Shown here piece by piece: positions 26,442 to 35,773 of a stretch of DNA of 64,000 bases. A model generated the notes under the pieces. The model did no database searches and was not told the DNA's origin. It worked only from the letters and a program-made list of their open reading frames with translations. Every line of letters begins with the position of its first letter. The stretch's first letter is position 1. The stretch lies in the NCBI RefSeq assembly GCF_007828725.1, contig NZ_VIUW01000003.1, forward strand, positions 310,001 through 374,000. Direction: 5' to 3'. The position numbers and the translations under genes were made by a program. This DNA comes from Marihabitans asiaticum (lineage in GTDB: Bacteria; Actinomycetota; Actinomycetes; Actinomycetales; Dermatophilaceae).

Positions 26442-28121
26442 TCAGTCCTTCGGTTGACCCGGCCCGTCGGTGGCCTGCGCGGACCGCGCCGCGCGGGCCA
26501 CCTGGACTGCCCCGACGAGCCCGAGCGCGAGGCAGCCGGTGGCGGCGAGCACCACGACCCGGGTCGCGTCGGCGAATCCAGCGGCGAGCGCGTCGACGAC
26601 CTGAGGGCCCATCTCGCCGAGCCGACCGGCGGTGCCCTGCTCCGCGAGCGAGCGGATCACGCCACCGGCCGAGGCCGAGGTCGATGATTCAAGGCCGTCG
26701 GCGACGTCAGGAGGCAGCCCGCCGACCTCCGCGAGCTGGGACGGGAGGGAGTGCGCCAGGCCGGCGGCGAGGACCGATCCGGCGAGCGCGCTGCCGAGCG
26801 CCGAGCCGACCTGTCGCACTGTCGACTGGGTCGCCGAACCGCTACCGGACTCTTCCGGAGGGACGTCCGCCAGCACGGTGGAGGTGAGCTGGGCCGAGGC
26901 GAGGCCGAGGCCTACGCCGTAGACGACCATCGCCGCGGCGATGAGCAACGGGCTGGCGTCGGGACGTACGACGAAGGCCGTCGCGGCCACGCCGATGACC
27001 TCGAGCGCGAGGCCGAGCACGACGACCCCTGGCGGTCCCATCCGGGCCGCGAGGTGTCGCGCCTGCGCGCCGGCGACGAAGGCGCCGATCGCCATCGCCG
27101 CGAGCACCCACCCGGCCTGCATGACGGTGAGGCCGAGGGCGTTGACGAGGAAAAGCGGGAGGACGAAGACGAGGGCGAACTCCCCGACAGCCACGGTCAT
27201 CGCCGTGAGGTTGCCCCAGCTGAAGGTGCCGTGCCGGAAGAGCTCGAGGTCGAGGATCGCCGAGCGAGCCACCCGGGCGCGGTGGCGCTCCCAGAGGAGG
27301 AAGAGGCCGATGAAGGCCAACCCCAGCGCGATCGACACCGGGACGGGGGAGACCGGGGCGTCGGCCGGCCAGGTGACCCCGGCGACGGTGAATGCCCGCT
27401 GCGGCTTCCACCAGCCGAGGTCGGAGCCCTCGATGAGCCCGAAGACGAGAAGGCCGAATCCGATCGAGCTCGTGAGCAGGCCGTCGACGTCGATCCCGCG
27501 GCCGAAGCCCGCCCCCTTCGTCTCCGGGACAACGAGGAAGGTGCCGACGAAGACTGCCGCCCCGAGGGGAACGTTGACGTAGAAGATCCAGCGCCAGTCC
27601 ACCGCGGTCGCCAACCAGCCGCCGAGGAGGGGACCGACCGCGGCCATGCCTGCCATCACCGCGCCCCACACCCCGAAGGCGGCGGCGCGATCACGCCCGC
27701 GGAAGGTCGCGTTGACGCTCGACAGGCTCGCCGGCAGGACCATCGCGCCGCCGACCCCCTGAAGGGCGCGGGCGGCGATGAGCGTGCCGGCGGAGTCCGC
27801 GGAGCCGGCGAGCACCGAGGCGAGGACGAAGGTGGCCACCCCCACCGCGAAGACGCGCCGCCTCCCCAACCGGTCGCCGAGGCGACCGAAGGACAGGAGG
27901 AGCGCCGCGAAGACGACTGCGTACAGGCTCCCGACCCACTGCGCGTCGGTGAGGTCGAGGTCGAGCTCGGTGATGATCGTCGGCAGGGCGATCGCGACGA
28001 TCGTGCCGTCGAGGACGATCATCGACAGACCTGCGGCGAGGACCGCGAGGGCCCACCATCGTCGGGGATCGGCGCTGGGGTCCGCACTCGCGGCCCGGCC
28101 AGGGCGCTCGGGGCTCGCCAT
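26442..28121 (-). CDS. MFS transporter, DHA2 (EmrB/QacA) family, 14 helices
   Basis: 559-residue drug:proton antiporter. Motif D1-like LDGTIVAIALPTI in helix 1, motif A FGRLGDRLGRRRVF in loop 2-3, motif C region GPLLGGWLATAVDWRWIFYVNVP in helix 5 (read in parts: PLLGGWLATAVDWRWIF) and 14 hydrophobic segments support the family. ATG 28121 is preferred over a start 49 codons earlier because TACGCT stands six bases upstream and the earlier stretch is non-homologous and low in hydrophobicity. It reads into the MMPL gene 23 bases downstream. Efflux of an antimicrobial or metabolite is likely; the substrate is unknown. Confidence 0.92.
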   Translation of the reverse strand: MASPERPGRAASADPSADPRRWWALAVLAAGLSMIVLDGTIVAIALPTIITELDLDLTDAQWVGSLYAVVFAALLLSFGRLGDRLGRRRVFAVGVATFVLASVLAGSADSAGTLIAARALQGVGGAMVLPASLSSVNATFRGRDRAAAFGVWGAVMAGMAAVGPLLGGWLATAVDWRWIFYVNVPLGAAVFVGTFLVVPETKGAGFGRGIDVDGLLTSSIGFGLLVFGLIEGSDLGWWKPQRAFTVAGVTWPADAPVSPVPVSIALGLAFIGLFLLWERHRARVARSAILDLELFRHGTFSWGNLTAMTVAVGEFALVFVLPLFLVNALGLTVMQAGWVLAAMAIGAFVAGAQARHLAARMGPPGVVVLGLALEVIGVAATAFVVRPDASPLLIAAAMVVYGVGLGLASAQLTSTVLADVPPEESGSGSATQSTVRQVGSALGSALAGSVLAAGLAHSLPSQLAEVGGLPPDVADGLESSTSASAGGVIRSLAEQGTAGRLGEMGPQVVDALAAGFADATRVVVLAATGCLALGLVGAVQVARAARSAQATDGPGQPKD

Positions 28122-28127
28122 GCTCTG

Positions 28128-28133
28128 AGCGTA
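28128..28133 (-). promoter_or_regulatory. Leaderless-type -10 (TACGCT) for the MFS exporter
   Basis: Minus-strand TACGCT ends six bases before ATG 28121. The divergent dinG promoter is about 75 bases away. Confidence 0.5.
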
Positions 28134-28203
28134 GGAGCCCGGGGCGTCGGACGGTTCATCCACAGGCTCTCTCTCCGATGGATCCGAGTCCGACGGACGC
28201 ACA

Positions 28204-28209
28204 TAGGGT
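28204..28209 (+). promoter_or_regulatory. Leaderless-type -10 (TAGGGT) for dinG
   Basis: TAGGGT ends six bases before GTG 28216. No LexA box was found around it, although dinG is SOS-controlled in E. coli. Confidence 0.5.
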
Positions 28210-28215
28210 GGGCCG

Positions 28216-30339
28216 GTGCCCTCCCTCGACGACCTGCTGGCCGCCGCCGTCGACGGCGTGGGTGGCACGACCCGGCCCGGTCAGGTCGAGATGGCCCACG
28301 CGGTGCAGCAGGCGATCAGCTCCGGCGAGCACCTGCTCGTCCAGGCCGGGACCGGCACCGGCAAGTCCCTCGCCTATCTCGTGCCGGCGGTCCAGCACGC
28401 GATGCGGGCCGGGCGACCGGCCGTCGTCGCGACGGCCACCATCGCGCTCCAGGGCCAGATCGTCGACCGTGACATGCCCCGCCTCGCGGACGCGCTCGAG
28501 GGCGAGCTCGGCCGCCGACCGACCTACGCCCTGGTCAAGGGCCGGCGCAACTACGTGTGTCGGCACAAGCTCGACGGCGGGTTCCCCGACGACGACGGGG
28601 GCCTGCTCGACGTCGGTGAGGTCGACGCGGCCGCCGGTCGGCTCGGACAGGAGGTGGTGCGTCTGCGCGAGTGGGCGGAGCAGACCGAGTCCGGTGACCG
28701 CGACGAGCTGGTCCCCGGAGTCTCCGAGCGCGCCTGGCGGCAGGTGTCGGTCAGTGCCGAGGAGTGCCTCGGTGGGCGCTGCCCCGAGTTCTCGGAGTGC
28801 TTCGTCGAGCAGTCCCGCGCCGCCGCCCGCGAGGTTGACGTCGTCGTCACCAACCACTCCTTCATGGCGATCGACGCCTTCGAGGGCCGGTTCCTCCTGC
28901 CCCCGCACGACGTCCTCATCGTCGACGAGGCGCACGAGCTGGTCGACCGGGTCACCTCCACGATCACCGACGACCTCACCGCCGGTGCGCTGCGTGCGGC
29001 GGGTAGGCGAGCGGGGAAGCTCGTGGAGTCCACCGACGAGCTGGACGACCTCGCGGACCACCTCGAGGCGCTGCTGGCCGAGGCTCCCGAGGGCCGGCTC
29101 CGCGGGGGACTGCCGGACGCGCTGGCGCTCGCCCTGACCCGTCTGCGCGACATCACCCGCGGGCTGCTCACCGAGCTGACGCCCGAGAAGGGGGGCGGCA
29201 CTGACGGTGTCGACGGCGGGCGGCAGGTCGCGACCGCCGCGGTCGAGGACCTCTTCGACGTGGCGGGGCGGATCCTCGAGGAGCGCGAGCTCGACGTCGT
29301 CTGGCTCGCCGGCGATGCGCGGCGCGGGCCGGTGCTCCGGGTCGCGCCGATGAGCGTCGCGATGCTCGTGCGCGACCGGATCTTCGAGGACGACTCCACC
29401 GACGAGGCCGGCAACCGGACCGACCGGAGCGTGATCCTCACCTCGGCGACCCTCGAGCTGGGCGGCAGCTTCGACTCGGTCGCCCGCACCCTCGGCCTCT
29501 CGGGCGAGGGAGCACCCCCCTGGCGAGGACTCGACGTCGGGTCTCCCTTCGCCTATCCCGAGCAAGGCATCGCCTACGTGGCCGAGCACCTGCCCGCGCC
29601 CGGCCGCGACGGCCTCGCGACCCAGACCCTCGACGAGATCGAGGCGCTCGTGCGGGCTGCCGGCGGGCGCACCCTCGGGCTCTTCTCCTCGATGCGCGCG
29701 GCCCGGGAGGCCACCGAGGCGATGCGCGAGCGGCTCGGCGAGGAGATCGAGGTGCTCTGCCAGGGCGAGGACCAGATCACCACCCTGGTGCGCGCCTTCG
29801 CCCGGGATCCCACCACGTGCCTCTTCGGGACCCTCACCCTGTGGCAGGGGGTCGACGTGCCGGGGAGCAGCTGCCAGCTCGTCCTCATCGACCGCATCCC
29901 CTTCCCCCGCCCGGACGACCCGCTGTCCTCGGCCCGCACCGAGGAGATCGGTCGCCGCGGCGGCAACGGCTTCATGTCCGTCTCGGCGACCCATGCCGCC
30001 CTTCGCCTGGCTCAGGGTGCGGGTCGACTCATCCGCCGGGGCGACGACAAGGGGGTCGTCGCCTTCCTGGACAACCGGATGATCACGGCCCGCTACGCCG
30101 GGTTCCTGCAGCGCTCGCTGCCGCCGTTCTGGCCGACGACCGACCGAGAGCTCGTGCTTCGGGCGCTGCGGCGCCTGGACGAGACCGCCGAGCCGCCGCT
30201 GCCGGTCGCCGACCCGGCGCGGCGAGGGCTGACCGGGGCGGTGGTCTCCGGCAAGGCGGCGGCGGGCACGGACGCCGACGGCGCCGAGCACCCGCTGCCG
30301 GCCAGGGGTGCGGGCCCGTCGGCGACGAAGGGGGAGTGA
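28216..30339 (+). CDS. dinG: DinG/XPD-like ATP-dependent DNA helicase
   Basis: 707-residue superfamily 2 iron-sulfur helicase (5'-3') for repair and removal of secondary structures. Walker A AGTGTGKS is at about 44-51. Four cysteines between motifs I and II, Cys115 (NYVCRHK), Cys184, Cys189 and Cys195 (ECLGGRCPEFSEC), match the XPD-type 4Fe-4S site. VVTNHSFM precedes DEAH at 237-240. The C-terminal RecA domain has FGTLTLWQGVDVPG and GAGRLIRRGDDKG. GTG start is supported by the -10 just upstream. It is followed 30 bases later by holA. Confidence 0.94.
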   Translation: MPSLDDLLAAAVDGVGGTTRPGQVEMAHAVQQAISSGEHLLVQAGTGTGKSLAYLVPAVQHAMRAGRPAVVATATIALQGQIVDRDMPRLADALEGELGRRPTYALVKGRRNYVCRHKLDGGFPDDDGGLLDVGEVDAAAGRLGQEVVRLREWAEQTESGDRDELVPGVSERAWRQVSVSAEECLGGRCPEFSECFVEQSRAAAREVDVVVTNHSFMAIDAFEGRFLLPPHDVLIVDEAHELVDRVTSTITDDLTAGALRAAGRRAGKLVESTDELDDLADHLEALLAEAPEGRLRGGLPDALALALTRLRDITRGLLTELTPEKGGGTDGVDGGRQVATAAVEDLFDVAGRILEERELDVVWLAGDARRGPVLRVAPMSVAMLVRDRIFEDDSTDEAGNRTDRSVILTSATLELGGSFDSVARTLGLSGEGAPPWRGLDVGSPFAYPEQGIAYVAEHLPAPGRDGLATQTLDEIEALVRAAGGRTLGLFSSMRAAREATEAMRERLGEEIEVLCQGEDQITTLVRAFARDPTTCLFGTLTLWQGVDVPGSSCQLVLIDRIPFPRPDDPLSSARTEEIGRRGGNGFMSVSATHAALRLAQGAGRLIRRGDDKGVVAFLDNRMITARYAGFLQRSLPPFWPTTDRELVLRALRRLDETAEPPLPVADPARRGLTGAVVSGKAAAGTDADGAEHPLPARGAGPSATKGE

Positions 30340-30357
30340 GCCGTCGGTGGGCCGTGG

Positions 30358-30363
30358 CAGGGT
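30358..30363 (+). promoter_or_regulatory. Possible leaderless-type -10 (CAGGGT) for holA
   Basis: CAGGGT ends six bases before GTG 30370; it differs from the TANNNT pattern at the first base, so it is a weak call. Confidence 0.35.
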
Positions 30364-30369
30364 GATCCC

Positions 30370-31350
30370 GTGACCGAGTCCGTCGACGTCCCCAGCCGCG
30401 TGCCCCCGCTCGTGCTCGTCAGCGGCCCGGAGGACCTGCTGGCCGAGCGTGCCGTCGACTCCCTGCTCCAAGACCTGCGGGTGTCCTCACCCGAGGTCGA
30501 CGTCATCGACGTCGAGCCGGCGGGGTACGAGGCTGGCGCGCTCGGGGTGCACGTGAGTCCCTCGCTCTTCGGCGAGGACAAGGCCGTCGTCGTCCACGGT
30601 CTGCACGAGGCGACCGATGCCCTGCAGCAGGACCTGCTCGACTACCTCGCCGACCCCGTCGAGCACGTCACCCTCGTCGTCCTGCACGGCTCGGGCAACC
30701 GCGGCAAGCGGGTCCTGGACACACTGAAGAAGTCCCGGGCGCGCGTCATCGACTGTCCGGCGGTGAAGTCCGACCGGGACAAGGCCGACTTCGTCACCGG
30801 CGAGTTCCGCCGGGCCCGGCGCAAGATCACCCAGGACGCCGTGCAGGCCCTCGTCGAGGCGGTGGGCAAGGACCTGCGCGAGCTCGCCTCGGCATGCACC
30901 CAGCTCGTCGACGACACGACCGGGACGATCGACGCCGACGTCGTGGAGCGCTATCACGGGGGCAAGGTCGAGGCGACCGGGTTCCGCGTCGCCGACGCGG
31001 CGGTCGCCGGCGAGGCGGGGGAGGCGCTGCGGCTGCTGCGGCACGCGGTCGCGGTCGGGGTGGACCCGGTGCCGATCGTCGCGGTGCTGGCCGGTCAGCT
31101 GAGGCAGCTCGCCAAGGTCGGCGGTGCCGGCCGCGGGCGCTCGACCGACCTCGCGCGCGAGCTCGGCATGGCGCCGTGGCAGGTCGACAAGGCCCGCCGC
31201 GCCCTGAACGGATGGAGCGGCCCGGGCCTGGCCACGGCGATCCAGGCGGTCGCCGCCGCAGACGAGGAGGTCAAGGGGGGTGGCCGCGACCCGGTGTACG
31301 CGGTGGAGCGCGCGATCCTCACGATCACCCGCACCCACGGCTCCGGCTGA
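30370..31350 (+). CDS. holA: DNA polymerase III delta subunit
   Basis: Clamp-loader subunit that opens the beta sliding clamp. The 326-residue product shows the HolA layout: N-terminal P-loop-less AAA domain ([33 protein letters not shown]), lid helices with [15 protein letters not shown], and C-terminal collar domain ([38 protein letters not shown] in parts). The order dinG-like/holA-rpsT-lepA here keeps the widespread bacterial holA-rpsT-lepA neighbourhood, supporting the call. It ends 188 bases before rpsT. Confidence 0.93.
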   Translation: MTESVDVPSRVPPLVLVSGPEDLLAERAVDSLLQDLRVSSPEVDVIDVEPAGYEAGALGVHVSPSLFGEDKAVVVHGLHEATDALQQDLLDYLADPVEHVTLVVLHGSGNRGKRVLDTLKKSRARVIDCPAVKSDRDKADFVTGEFRRARRKITQDAVQALVEAVGKDLRELASACTQLVDDTTGTIDADVVERYHGGKVEATGFRVADAAVAGEAGEALRLLRHAVAVGVDPVPIVAVLAGQLRQLAKVGGAGRGRSTDLARELGMAPWQVDKARRALNGWSGPGLATAIQAVAAADEEVKGGGRDPVYAVERAILTITRTHGSG

Positions 31351-31389
31351 GCCACCACGGCCGATTTCCCGAGGCATCCGGCCCGCTGG

Positions 31390-31429
31390 TAGCCTTGGCG
31401 GTCGCGTGCGCGCCTCGGTCGTGCGCGCA
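31390..31429 (+). promoter_or_regulatory. rpsT promoter -10 and leader hairpin
   Basis: TAGCCT (31390-31395) is a probable -10, giving a leader of about 137 bases. Within it TGCGCGC (31407-31413) and GCGCGCA (31423-31429) form a perfect 7-bp stem. S20 leaders are autoregulated in E. coli; whether this stem does that is unknown. Confidence 0.4.
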
Positions 31430-31538
31430 CTGCAAGCACGACCCAGGGTGTCTCTCCCACGGTATCCCCACGCCGGTCCCGAGACGTCCTGCCGCCCTCA
31501 ACGGCAACCATCGACCATCGAAGGAAGAGCGCACACAC

Positions 31539-31805
31539 GTGGCAAACATCAAGTCCCAGATCAAGCGGGTCAAGACCAACCAGGCCCGGACCGAGCGCAA
31601 CCGCGCCTACAAGTCCGAGCTGCGCACCTGGATCCGCAAGGTCCGCCAGGCCGTCGACGCCGGCGACGCCACCCTGGCTAACGACACGCTCAAGACCGCG
31701 TCGAAGAAGCTCGACAAGGCCGTGAGCAAGGGCGTCATCCACCGCAACCAGGCCGCGAACAAGAAGTCGGCCATGGCCAAGCGGGTCAACAGCCTCAGCA
31801 GCTGA
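31539..31805 (+). CDS. rpsT: 30S ribosomal protein S20
   Basis: Primary 16S rRNA-binding protein of the small subunit. The 88-residue product ([15 protein letters not shown] start, [14 protein letters not shown] end) is highly basic and helical, exactly as in the S20 family. It begins with GTG at 31539 behind GAAGGAAGAG; upstream in-frame sequence is not conserved. It is a stand-alone transcript with its own leader and a strong hairpin terminator 13 bases after the stop. Confidence 0.98.
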   Translation: MANIKSQIKRVKTNQARTERNRAYKSELRTWIRKVRQAVDAGDATLANDTLKTASKKLDKAVSKGVIHRNQAANKKSAMAKRVNSLSS

Positions 31806-31817
31806 GCTGATCCCTTC

Positions 31818-31848
31818 ACGACGACCCGGTCCTAGACCGGGTCGTCGT
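31818..31848. terminator. Bidirectional hairpin terminator between rpsT and the PemK-like gene
   Basis: A perfect 14-bp stem (ACGACGACCCGGTC with GACCGGGTCGTCGT) closes a 3-base loop CTA, which is itself the stop codon of the minus-strand gene. There is no T tract, as is usual for actinobacterial hairpins. Confidence 0.85.
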
Positions 31849-32395
31849 CGTATGGGCGGCCCTCGCGGATCGCCGCCATGCCGTCGAGCACCGCCTCGTA
31901 CACCGCGCGGCTGACCGCCGCGCCCGGGCGCCGGACCGAGTGCGGGTGGATCCGCACGACGCGGTCGAGCCGGGCCTCGCTCGGCCGGCGCCGCCGGTCC
32001 CAGCCGCCGGAGCCGACGTCGATCCAGTAGCGACCCTGGGAGCGCTCCTGATCCTCGTCGAGGTCGTGGTCGATGCTCGTCATCGGCAGGGCGAGCAGCC
32101 ACGGCCCGTCGCTGCCGATCACCAGCACCGGCCGGTCCTTGCCCTTGGCGTGGTCCTCCTCGTACGGAACCCAGGCCCAGACGACCTCACCGGGTTGCGC
32201 CTCGTCATCGACTCGGGCGGCGAAGGGGGCACCGGCCGCCCCGTCGAAGTCGCCGGGGTACTGGCTGCCGCGCGCGGCGGTCCGCTGGCTCTGGGTGTGC
32301 ATCCTTGGGCCCCGACGGGGGCGGTCGCGGCGACGAGCCACCGCCTCGGAGGCAGCCGAGACCAGGCGACGGGTGGCCGAGGTCAGAGCGCTCAT
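31832..32395 (-). CDS. PemK/MazF-like protein without partner antitoxin
   Basis: 187 residues. The N-terminal 60 are basic and poorly conserved ([21 protein letters not shown]). From about residue 65 the sequence follows the PemK/MazF SH3-like fold: [26 protein letters not shown] in parts ([24 protein letters not shown]), [12 protein letters not shown] and the C-terminal helix [20 protein letters not shown]. No antitoxin gene is adjacent, so this is probably the single-copy PemK-like protein widely conserved in Actinobacteria and not an active TA toxin. ATG 32395 lies eight bases after a TACCCT -10. Convergent with rpsT across the shared terminator. Confidence 0.78.
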   Translation of the reverse strand: MSALTSATRRLVSAASEAVARRRDRPRRGPRMHTQSQRTAARGSQYPGDFDGAAGAPFAARVDDEAQPGEVVWAWVPYEEDHAKGKDRPVLVIGSDGPWLLALPMTSIDHDLDEDQERSQGRYWIDVGSGGWDRRRRPSEARLDRVVRIHPHSVRRPGAAVSRAVYEAVLDGMAAIREGRPYDDDPV

Positions 32396-32403
32396 GGGGC
32401 CAC

Positions 32404-32409
32404 AGGGTA
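32404..32409 (-). promoter_or_regulatory. Leaderless-type -10 (TACCCT) for the PemK-like gene
   Basis: Minus-strand TACCCT ends eight bases before ATG 32395. Confidence 0.45.
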
Positions 32410-32484
32410 GGACGGTCCGCGCCGACGCTGGGGGTTGCCGGGTACCCCCCTTCGCCCCGCCTGGCATCGGGCCAGGTCAGCAGC

Positions 32485-33276
32485 TCAGGTCAGCCAGCCC
32501 ACCTGGCCCCGGAGCAGGGCGTAGCCGACGAAGGCGACGACGTCGAGCACGGTATGGGCGATGACGAGCGGCATCACCCGGCGGGTGCGGGTGTAGACCC
32601 AGCCGAAGAGGAGCCCCATGACGAGGTTGCCGGCGAAGCCGCCCACGCCCTGGTAGAGGTGGTAGCTCCCTCGGATCAGGGCGCTGGTAAGGATCACGAC
32701 GACCACTCCCCACCCGGCCTGCCCCCACCGGGTGAAGAGATAGCCGACCATGACGACCTCCTCGAGCACGGCGTTCTGAATGGCCGCGAGGACGAGGACG
32801 GGCACGCTCCACCAGTGACTCTCGAGGTTCGCCGCCGCGACGGTGGTGTTGATGCCGATGGCCCGGGCGGCGAGGTACCACCCGAGGCCAGGCAGCCCGA
32901 CGGCAGCGGCGAGGAGCAGGCCGCGGGCGAGGTCGGATCCCGGCCGTCGACCGTCGAAGCCGATCGCGCGGGCCGCGCGGGAGTCGTCGCGCAGCAGCAG
33001 GTGCAGCGCAAGGAGCGCGGGGATGAGGCCGAGCCCGACGTCGACCAGCTGGTAGGCCAGGTCCAGCCACGGCAGGTCCGGGGCGCGCGAGGAGTTCATC
33101 GCCGTGGTCTGCTCGCGCAGGGGCTCGGGTCGGGCGAGCTTGATGGCCAGGGCGAAGGCCGAACGCAGCGCGGACGCGCCGAGCGAGACGAGCAGCACGA
33201 GCACGGTCTCGGTCACGAGGGTCCGCGGCGACGCGGAGGTCCTCGGGAGCGGTGGGCGGGTCGCGGTCGGGGCCAC
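32485..33276 (-). CDS. CPBP-family intramembrane metalloprotease (Abi/Rce1-like)
   Basis: 263-residue protein with about eight transmembrane segments. The CPBP active-site set is visible: Glu172-Glu173 in [15 protein letters not shown], His206 in GSYHLYQG, Asn217 in GFAGNLVMG and His241 in [10 protein letters not shown]. The Arg usual in EEXXXR is replaced, as in many actinobacterial members. Substrate unknown; relatives process prenylated or peptide substrates or protect against bacteriocins. GTG 33276 lies six bases after a TACGCT -10. A small hairpin (CCTGGC/GCCAGG, 32460-32476) follows the stop. Confidence 0.87.
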   Translation of the reverse strand: MAPTATRPPLPRTSASPRTLVTETVLVLLVSLGASALRSAFALAIKLARPEPLREQTTAMNSSRAPDLPWLDLAYQLVDVGLGLIPALLALHLLLRDDSRAARAIGFDGRRPGSDLARGLLLAAAVGLPGLGWYLAARAIGINTTVAAANLESHWWSVPVLVLAAIQNAVLEEVVMVGYLFTRWGQAGWGVVVVILTSALIRGSYHLYQGVGGFAGNLVMGLLFGWVYTRTRRVMPLVIAHTVLDVVAFVGYALLRGQVGWLT

Positions 33277-33282
33277 GTGCGC

Positions 33283-33288
33283 AGCGTA
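33283..33288 (-). promoter_or_regulatory. Leaderless-type -10 (TACGCT) for the CPBP protease
   Basis: Minus-strand TACGCT ends six bases before GTG 33276; lepA is transcribed divergently from the same 105-base gap. Confidence 0.5.
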
Positions 33289-33381
33289 GGTCGAGTTCTT
33301 CCGCGTCGGCTCTTGGGTGCGACAATGAGCCTCGATCCGTGCCCGCCCCCTTCGATCCTGCCCGAGGTGAGAGTCCCTCTC

Positions 33382-35235
33382 GTGTCACCCATCGCGACCC
33401 ACGCGCTGCCGCCGCACGCGACCCCGCCGGAGCAGATCCGCAACTTCTGCATCATCGCCCACATCGACCACGGCAAGTCGACGCTGGCCGACCGCATGCT
33501 GCAGATCACCGGGGTCGTCCAGCCCCGTCAGATGCGCGCCCAGTACCTCGACCGCATGGACATCGAGCGTGAGCGGGGGATCACGATCAAGAGCCAGGCC
33601 GTGCGCATGCCCTGGCAGGTCCTCGACGAGACCGTCGCGCTGAACATGATCGACACCCCCGGGCACGTCGACTTCACCTACGAGGTCTCCCGCAGCCTCG
33701 CGGCGTGCGAGGGTGCGGTGCTGCTCGTCGACGCCGCGCAGGGCATCGAGGCCCAGACCCTGGCCAACCTGTACCTGGCGATGGAGAACGACCTGACCAT
33801 CATCCCGGTGCTCAACAAGATCGACCTGCCCTCGGCGCAGCCGGAGAAGTACGCCGAGGAGCTCGCCGGGCTCATCGGGTGCGAGCCCTCGGACGTGCTC
33901 AAGGTCTCGGGCAAGACCGGCGAAGGGGTGGAAGAGCTGCTCGACGAGATCGTCACCCAGCTGCCCGCTCCCGAGGGCGACCCCGACGCGCCCGCTCGGG
34001 CGATGATCTTCGACTCGGTCTACGACACCTACCGCGGCGTCGTCACCTACGTGCGCGTGGTCGACGGCAACCTCACCCCGCGCGAGAAGATCGCGATGAT
34101 GAGCACCAAGGCCACCCACGAGCTGCTCGAGATCGGGGTGATCAGCCCCGAGCCGATCCCGAGCGAGGGCCTCGGCGTCGGTGAGGTCGGGTACCTCATC
34201 ACCGGGGTCAAGGACGTGCGCCAGTCCAAGGTCGGTGACACCGTCACCGCCGCCTCCGCCCCCGCGACCCGGGCCATCGGGGGGTACAAGGACCCCAAGC
34301 CGATGGTCTTCTCCGGGCTCTACCCGATCGACGGCTCGGACTACCCGGACCTGCGCGACGCCCTGGACAAGCTCAAGCTCAACGATGCCTCGCTGGTCTA
34401 CGAGCCCGAGACCTCGGCGGCCCTCGGCTTCGGCTTCCGCGTCGGATTCCTCGGTCTGCTGCACCTGGAGATCTGTAGAGAGCGCCTCGAGCGCGAGTTC
34501 GCCCTCGACCTCATCGCCACCCAGCCCAACGTCGTCTACGACGTGACGATGGACGACGGCAGCGAGATCGTCGTGACCAACCCGAGCGAGTTCCCCTACG
34601 GCAAGGTCGCCGAGGTCCGCGAGCCGGTGGTCAAGGCGACGATCCTCGTGCCGAGCGAGTTCATCGGTGCGGTGATGGAGCTGTGCCAGGGCAAGCGTGG
34701 CCAGATGGGCGGCATGGACTACCTCTCCGAGGACCGGGTCGAGCTGCGCTACACCCTGCCGCTCGCCGAGATCGTCTTCGATTTCTTCGACCAGCTGAAG
34801 TCGCGCACCCGGGGCTACGCCTCGCTGGACTACCAGGACGCCGGTGACCAGGCCGCGGACCTGGTCAAGGTGGACATCCTCCTCCAGGGCGAAGGGGTGG
34901 ACGCCTTCAGCGCGATCGTGCACAAGGACAAGGCCTACGCCTACGGCACGATGATGGCCGGCAAGCTCAAGGAGCTCATCCCGCGTCAGCAGTTCGAGGT
35001 CCCGATCCAGGCGGCGATCGGCTCGCGGGTCATCGCCCGCGAGACGATCCGCGCGATCCGCAAGGACGTGCTGGCCAAGTGCTACGGCGGCGACATTTCC
35101 CGCAAGCGCAAGCTCATCGAGAAGCAGAAGGAGGGCAAGAAGCGGATGAAGAACATCGGCTCCGTCGAGGTGCCGCAGGAGGCCTTCATCGCCGCGCTCT
35201 CCTCCGACGACGGCAAGGCCAAGGACGCGAAGTAG
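33382..35235 (+). CDS. lepA: Elongation factor 4 (LepA)
   Basis: Translational GTPase that back-translocates or helps assemble ribosomes. The 617-residue protein has G1 AHIDHGKST (26-34), G2/G3 ERGITIK and [14 protein letters not shown] (G4), EF-G-like domains II, III and V, and the LepA-specific C-terminal domain ending [21 protein letters not shown] (in parts: [14 protein letters not shown]). The GTG at 33382 is preferred over ATG 33325 because GAGGTGAGAG precedes it and homology begins at [11 protein letters not shown]; the upstream start remains possible. LepA next to holA/rpsT is a widespread order. Confidence 0.97.
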   Translation: MSPIATHALPPHATPPEQIRNFCIIAHIDHGKSTLADRMLQITGVVQPRQMRAQYLDRMDIERERGITIKSQAVRMPWQVLDETVALNMIDTPGHVDFTYEVSRSLAACEGAVLLVDAAQGIEAQTLANLYLAMENDLTIIPVLNKIDLPSAQPEKYAEELAGLIGCEPSDVLKVSGKTGEGVEELLDEIVTQLPAPEGDPDAPARAMIFDSVYDTYRGVVTYVRVVDGNLTPREKIAMMSTKATHELLEIGVISPEPIPSEGLGVGEVGYLITGVKDVRQSKVGDTVTAASAPATRAIGGYKDPKPMVFSGLYPIDGSDYPDLRDALDKLKLNDASLVYEPETSAALGFGFRVGFLGLLHLEICRERLEREFALDLIATQPNVVYDVTMDDGSEIVVTNPSEFPYGKVAEVREPVVKATILVPSEFIGAVMELCQGKRGQMGGMDYLSEDRVELRYTLPLAEIVFDFFDQLKSRTRGYASLDYQDAGDQAADLVKVDILLQGEGVDAFSAIVHKDKAYAYGTMMAGKLKELIPRQQFEVPIQAAIGSRVIARETIRAIRKDVLAKCYGGDISRKRKLIEKQKEGKKRMKNIGSVEVPQEAFIAALSSDDGKAKDAK

Positions 35236-35280
35236 GGCAGGTCACGTCCCGGGCGTGCGCGCGGCCCCGCGGCCCCAGCC

Positions 35281-35286
35281 TAGGCT
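35281..35286 (+). promoter_or_regulatory. Leaderless-type -10 (TAGGCT) for the DUF4442 gene
   Basis: TAGGCT ends eight bases before ATG 35295. Confidence 0.45.
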
Positions 35287-35294
35287 GGGTGTTC

Positions 35295-35771
35295 ATGTCG
35301 CAGCCCACCTACGCGCTCTACCAGCGCGCCCTGCAGATGCCCTTCGGCAAGCGCCTCTTCTCCGTGCTCTACGCCCGCAAGGCGCGCTACTTCTGGACCG
35401 TGCGCCCGCAGGTGCGTGAGGTCCGCCCGCACCACGCCGAGCTGACCATCGCGAACCGCAAGGCGGTGCACAACCACATCGGCACGCTGCACGCGATCGC
35501 CGTGTGCAACGGGCTCGAGGCCGCGATGGGGCTGCTCGCCGAGGCGACCTGCCCGGCGGAGCAGCGCTGGCTGCCTCGGGGCCTGCAGGTCGAGTACCTC
35601 GCGAAGTCGACCACCGACCTGCTCTGCGTCGCTGAGACCTCCGAGGAGGACTGGGCGCGCGAGGCCCCCTTCGACGTCGACGTGCGGGTCAAGGCCGTGC
35701 GCACCGACGGGCAGGTCGCGGTGCAGGGCGTCATCCCGATCTACGTCACCGCCAAGCCGGCGAAGGGCTGA
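35295..35771 (+). CDS. DUF4442 domain (hotdog-fold, thioesterase-like) protein
   Basis: 158-residue hotdog-fold protein. VRPHHAELTIANRKAVHNHIGTLHAIAVCNGLEAAMG (read in parts: NHIGTLHAIAVCNGLE) is the core helix region with the conserved His/Asn and Glu seen in PaaI/DUF4442 acyl-CoA thioesterase relatives; LQVEYLAKSTTDL and VAVQGVIPIYVTAKP form the second half of the sheet. Acyl-CoA thioesterase activity is inferred from the fold only. Starts at ATG 35295 directly after a -10 hexamer; convergent with the phosphatase gene, stops two bases apart. Confidence 0.83.
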   Translation: MSQPTYALYQRALQMPFGKRLFSVLYARKARYFWTVRPQVREVRPHHAELTIANRKAVHNHIGTLHAIAVCNGLEAAMGLLAEATCPAEQRWLPRGLQVEYLAKSTTDLLCVAETSEEDWAREAPFDVDVRVKAVRTDGQVAVQGVIPIYVTAKPAKG

Positions 35772-35773
35772 CC

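Noticed and set aside
28190-28216. LexA box upstream of dinG
   Set aside because: No GAAC-N4-GTTC pattern is present near this start, although the E. coli gene is SOS-regulated.
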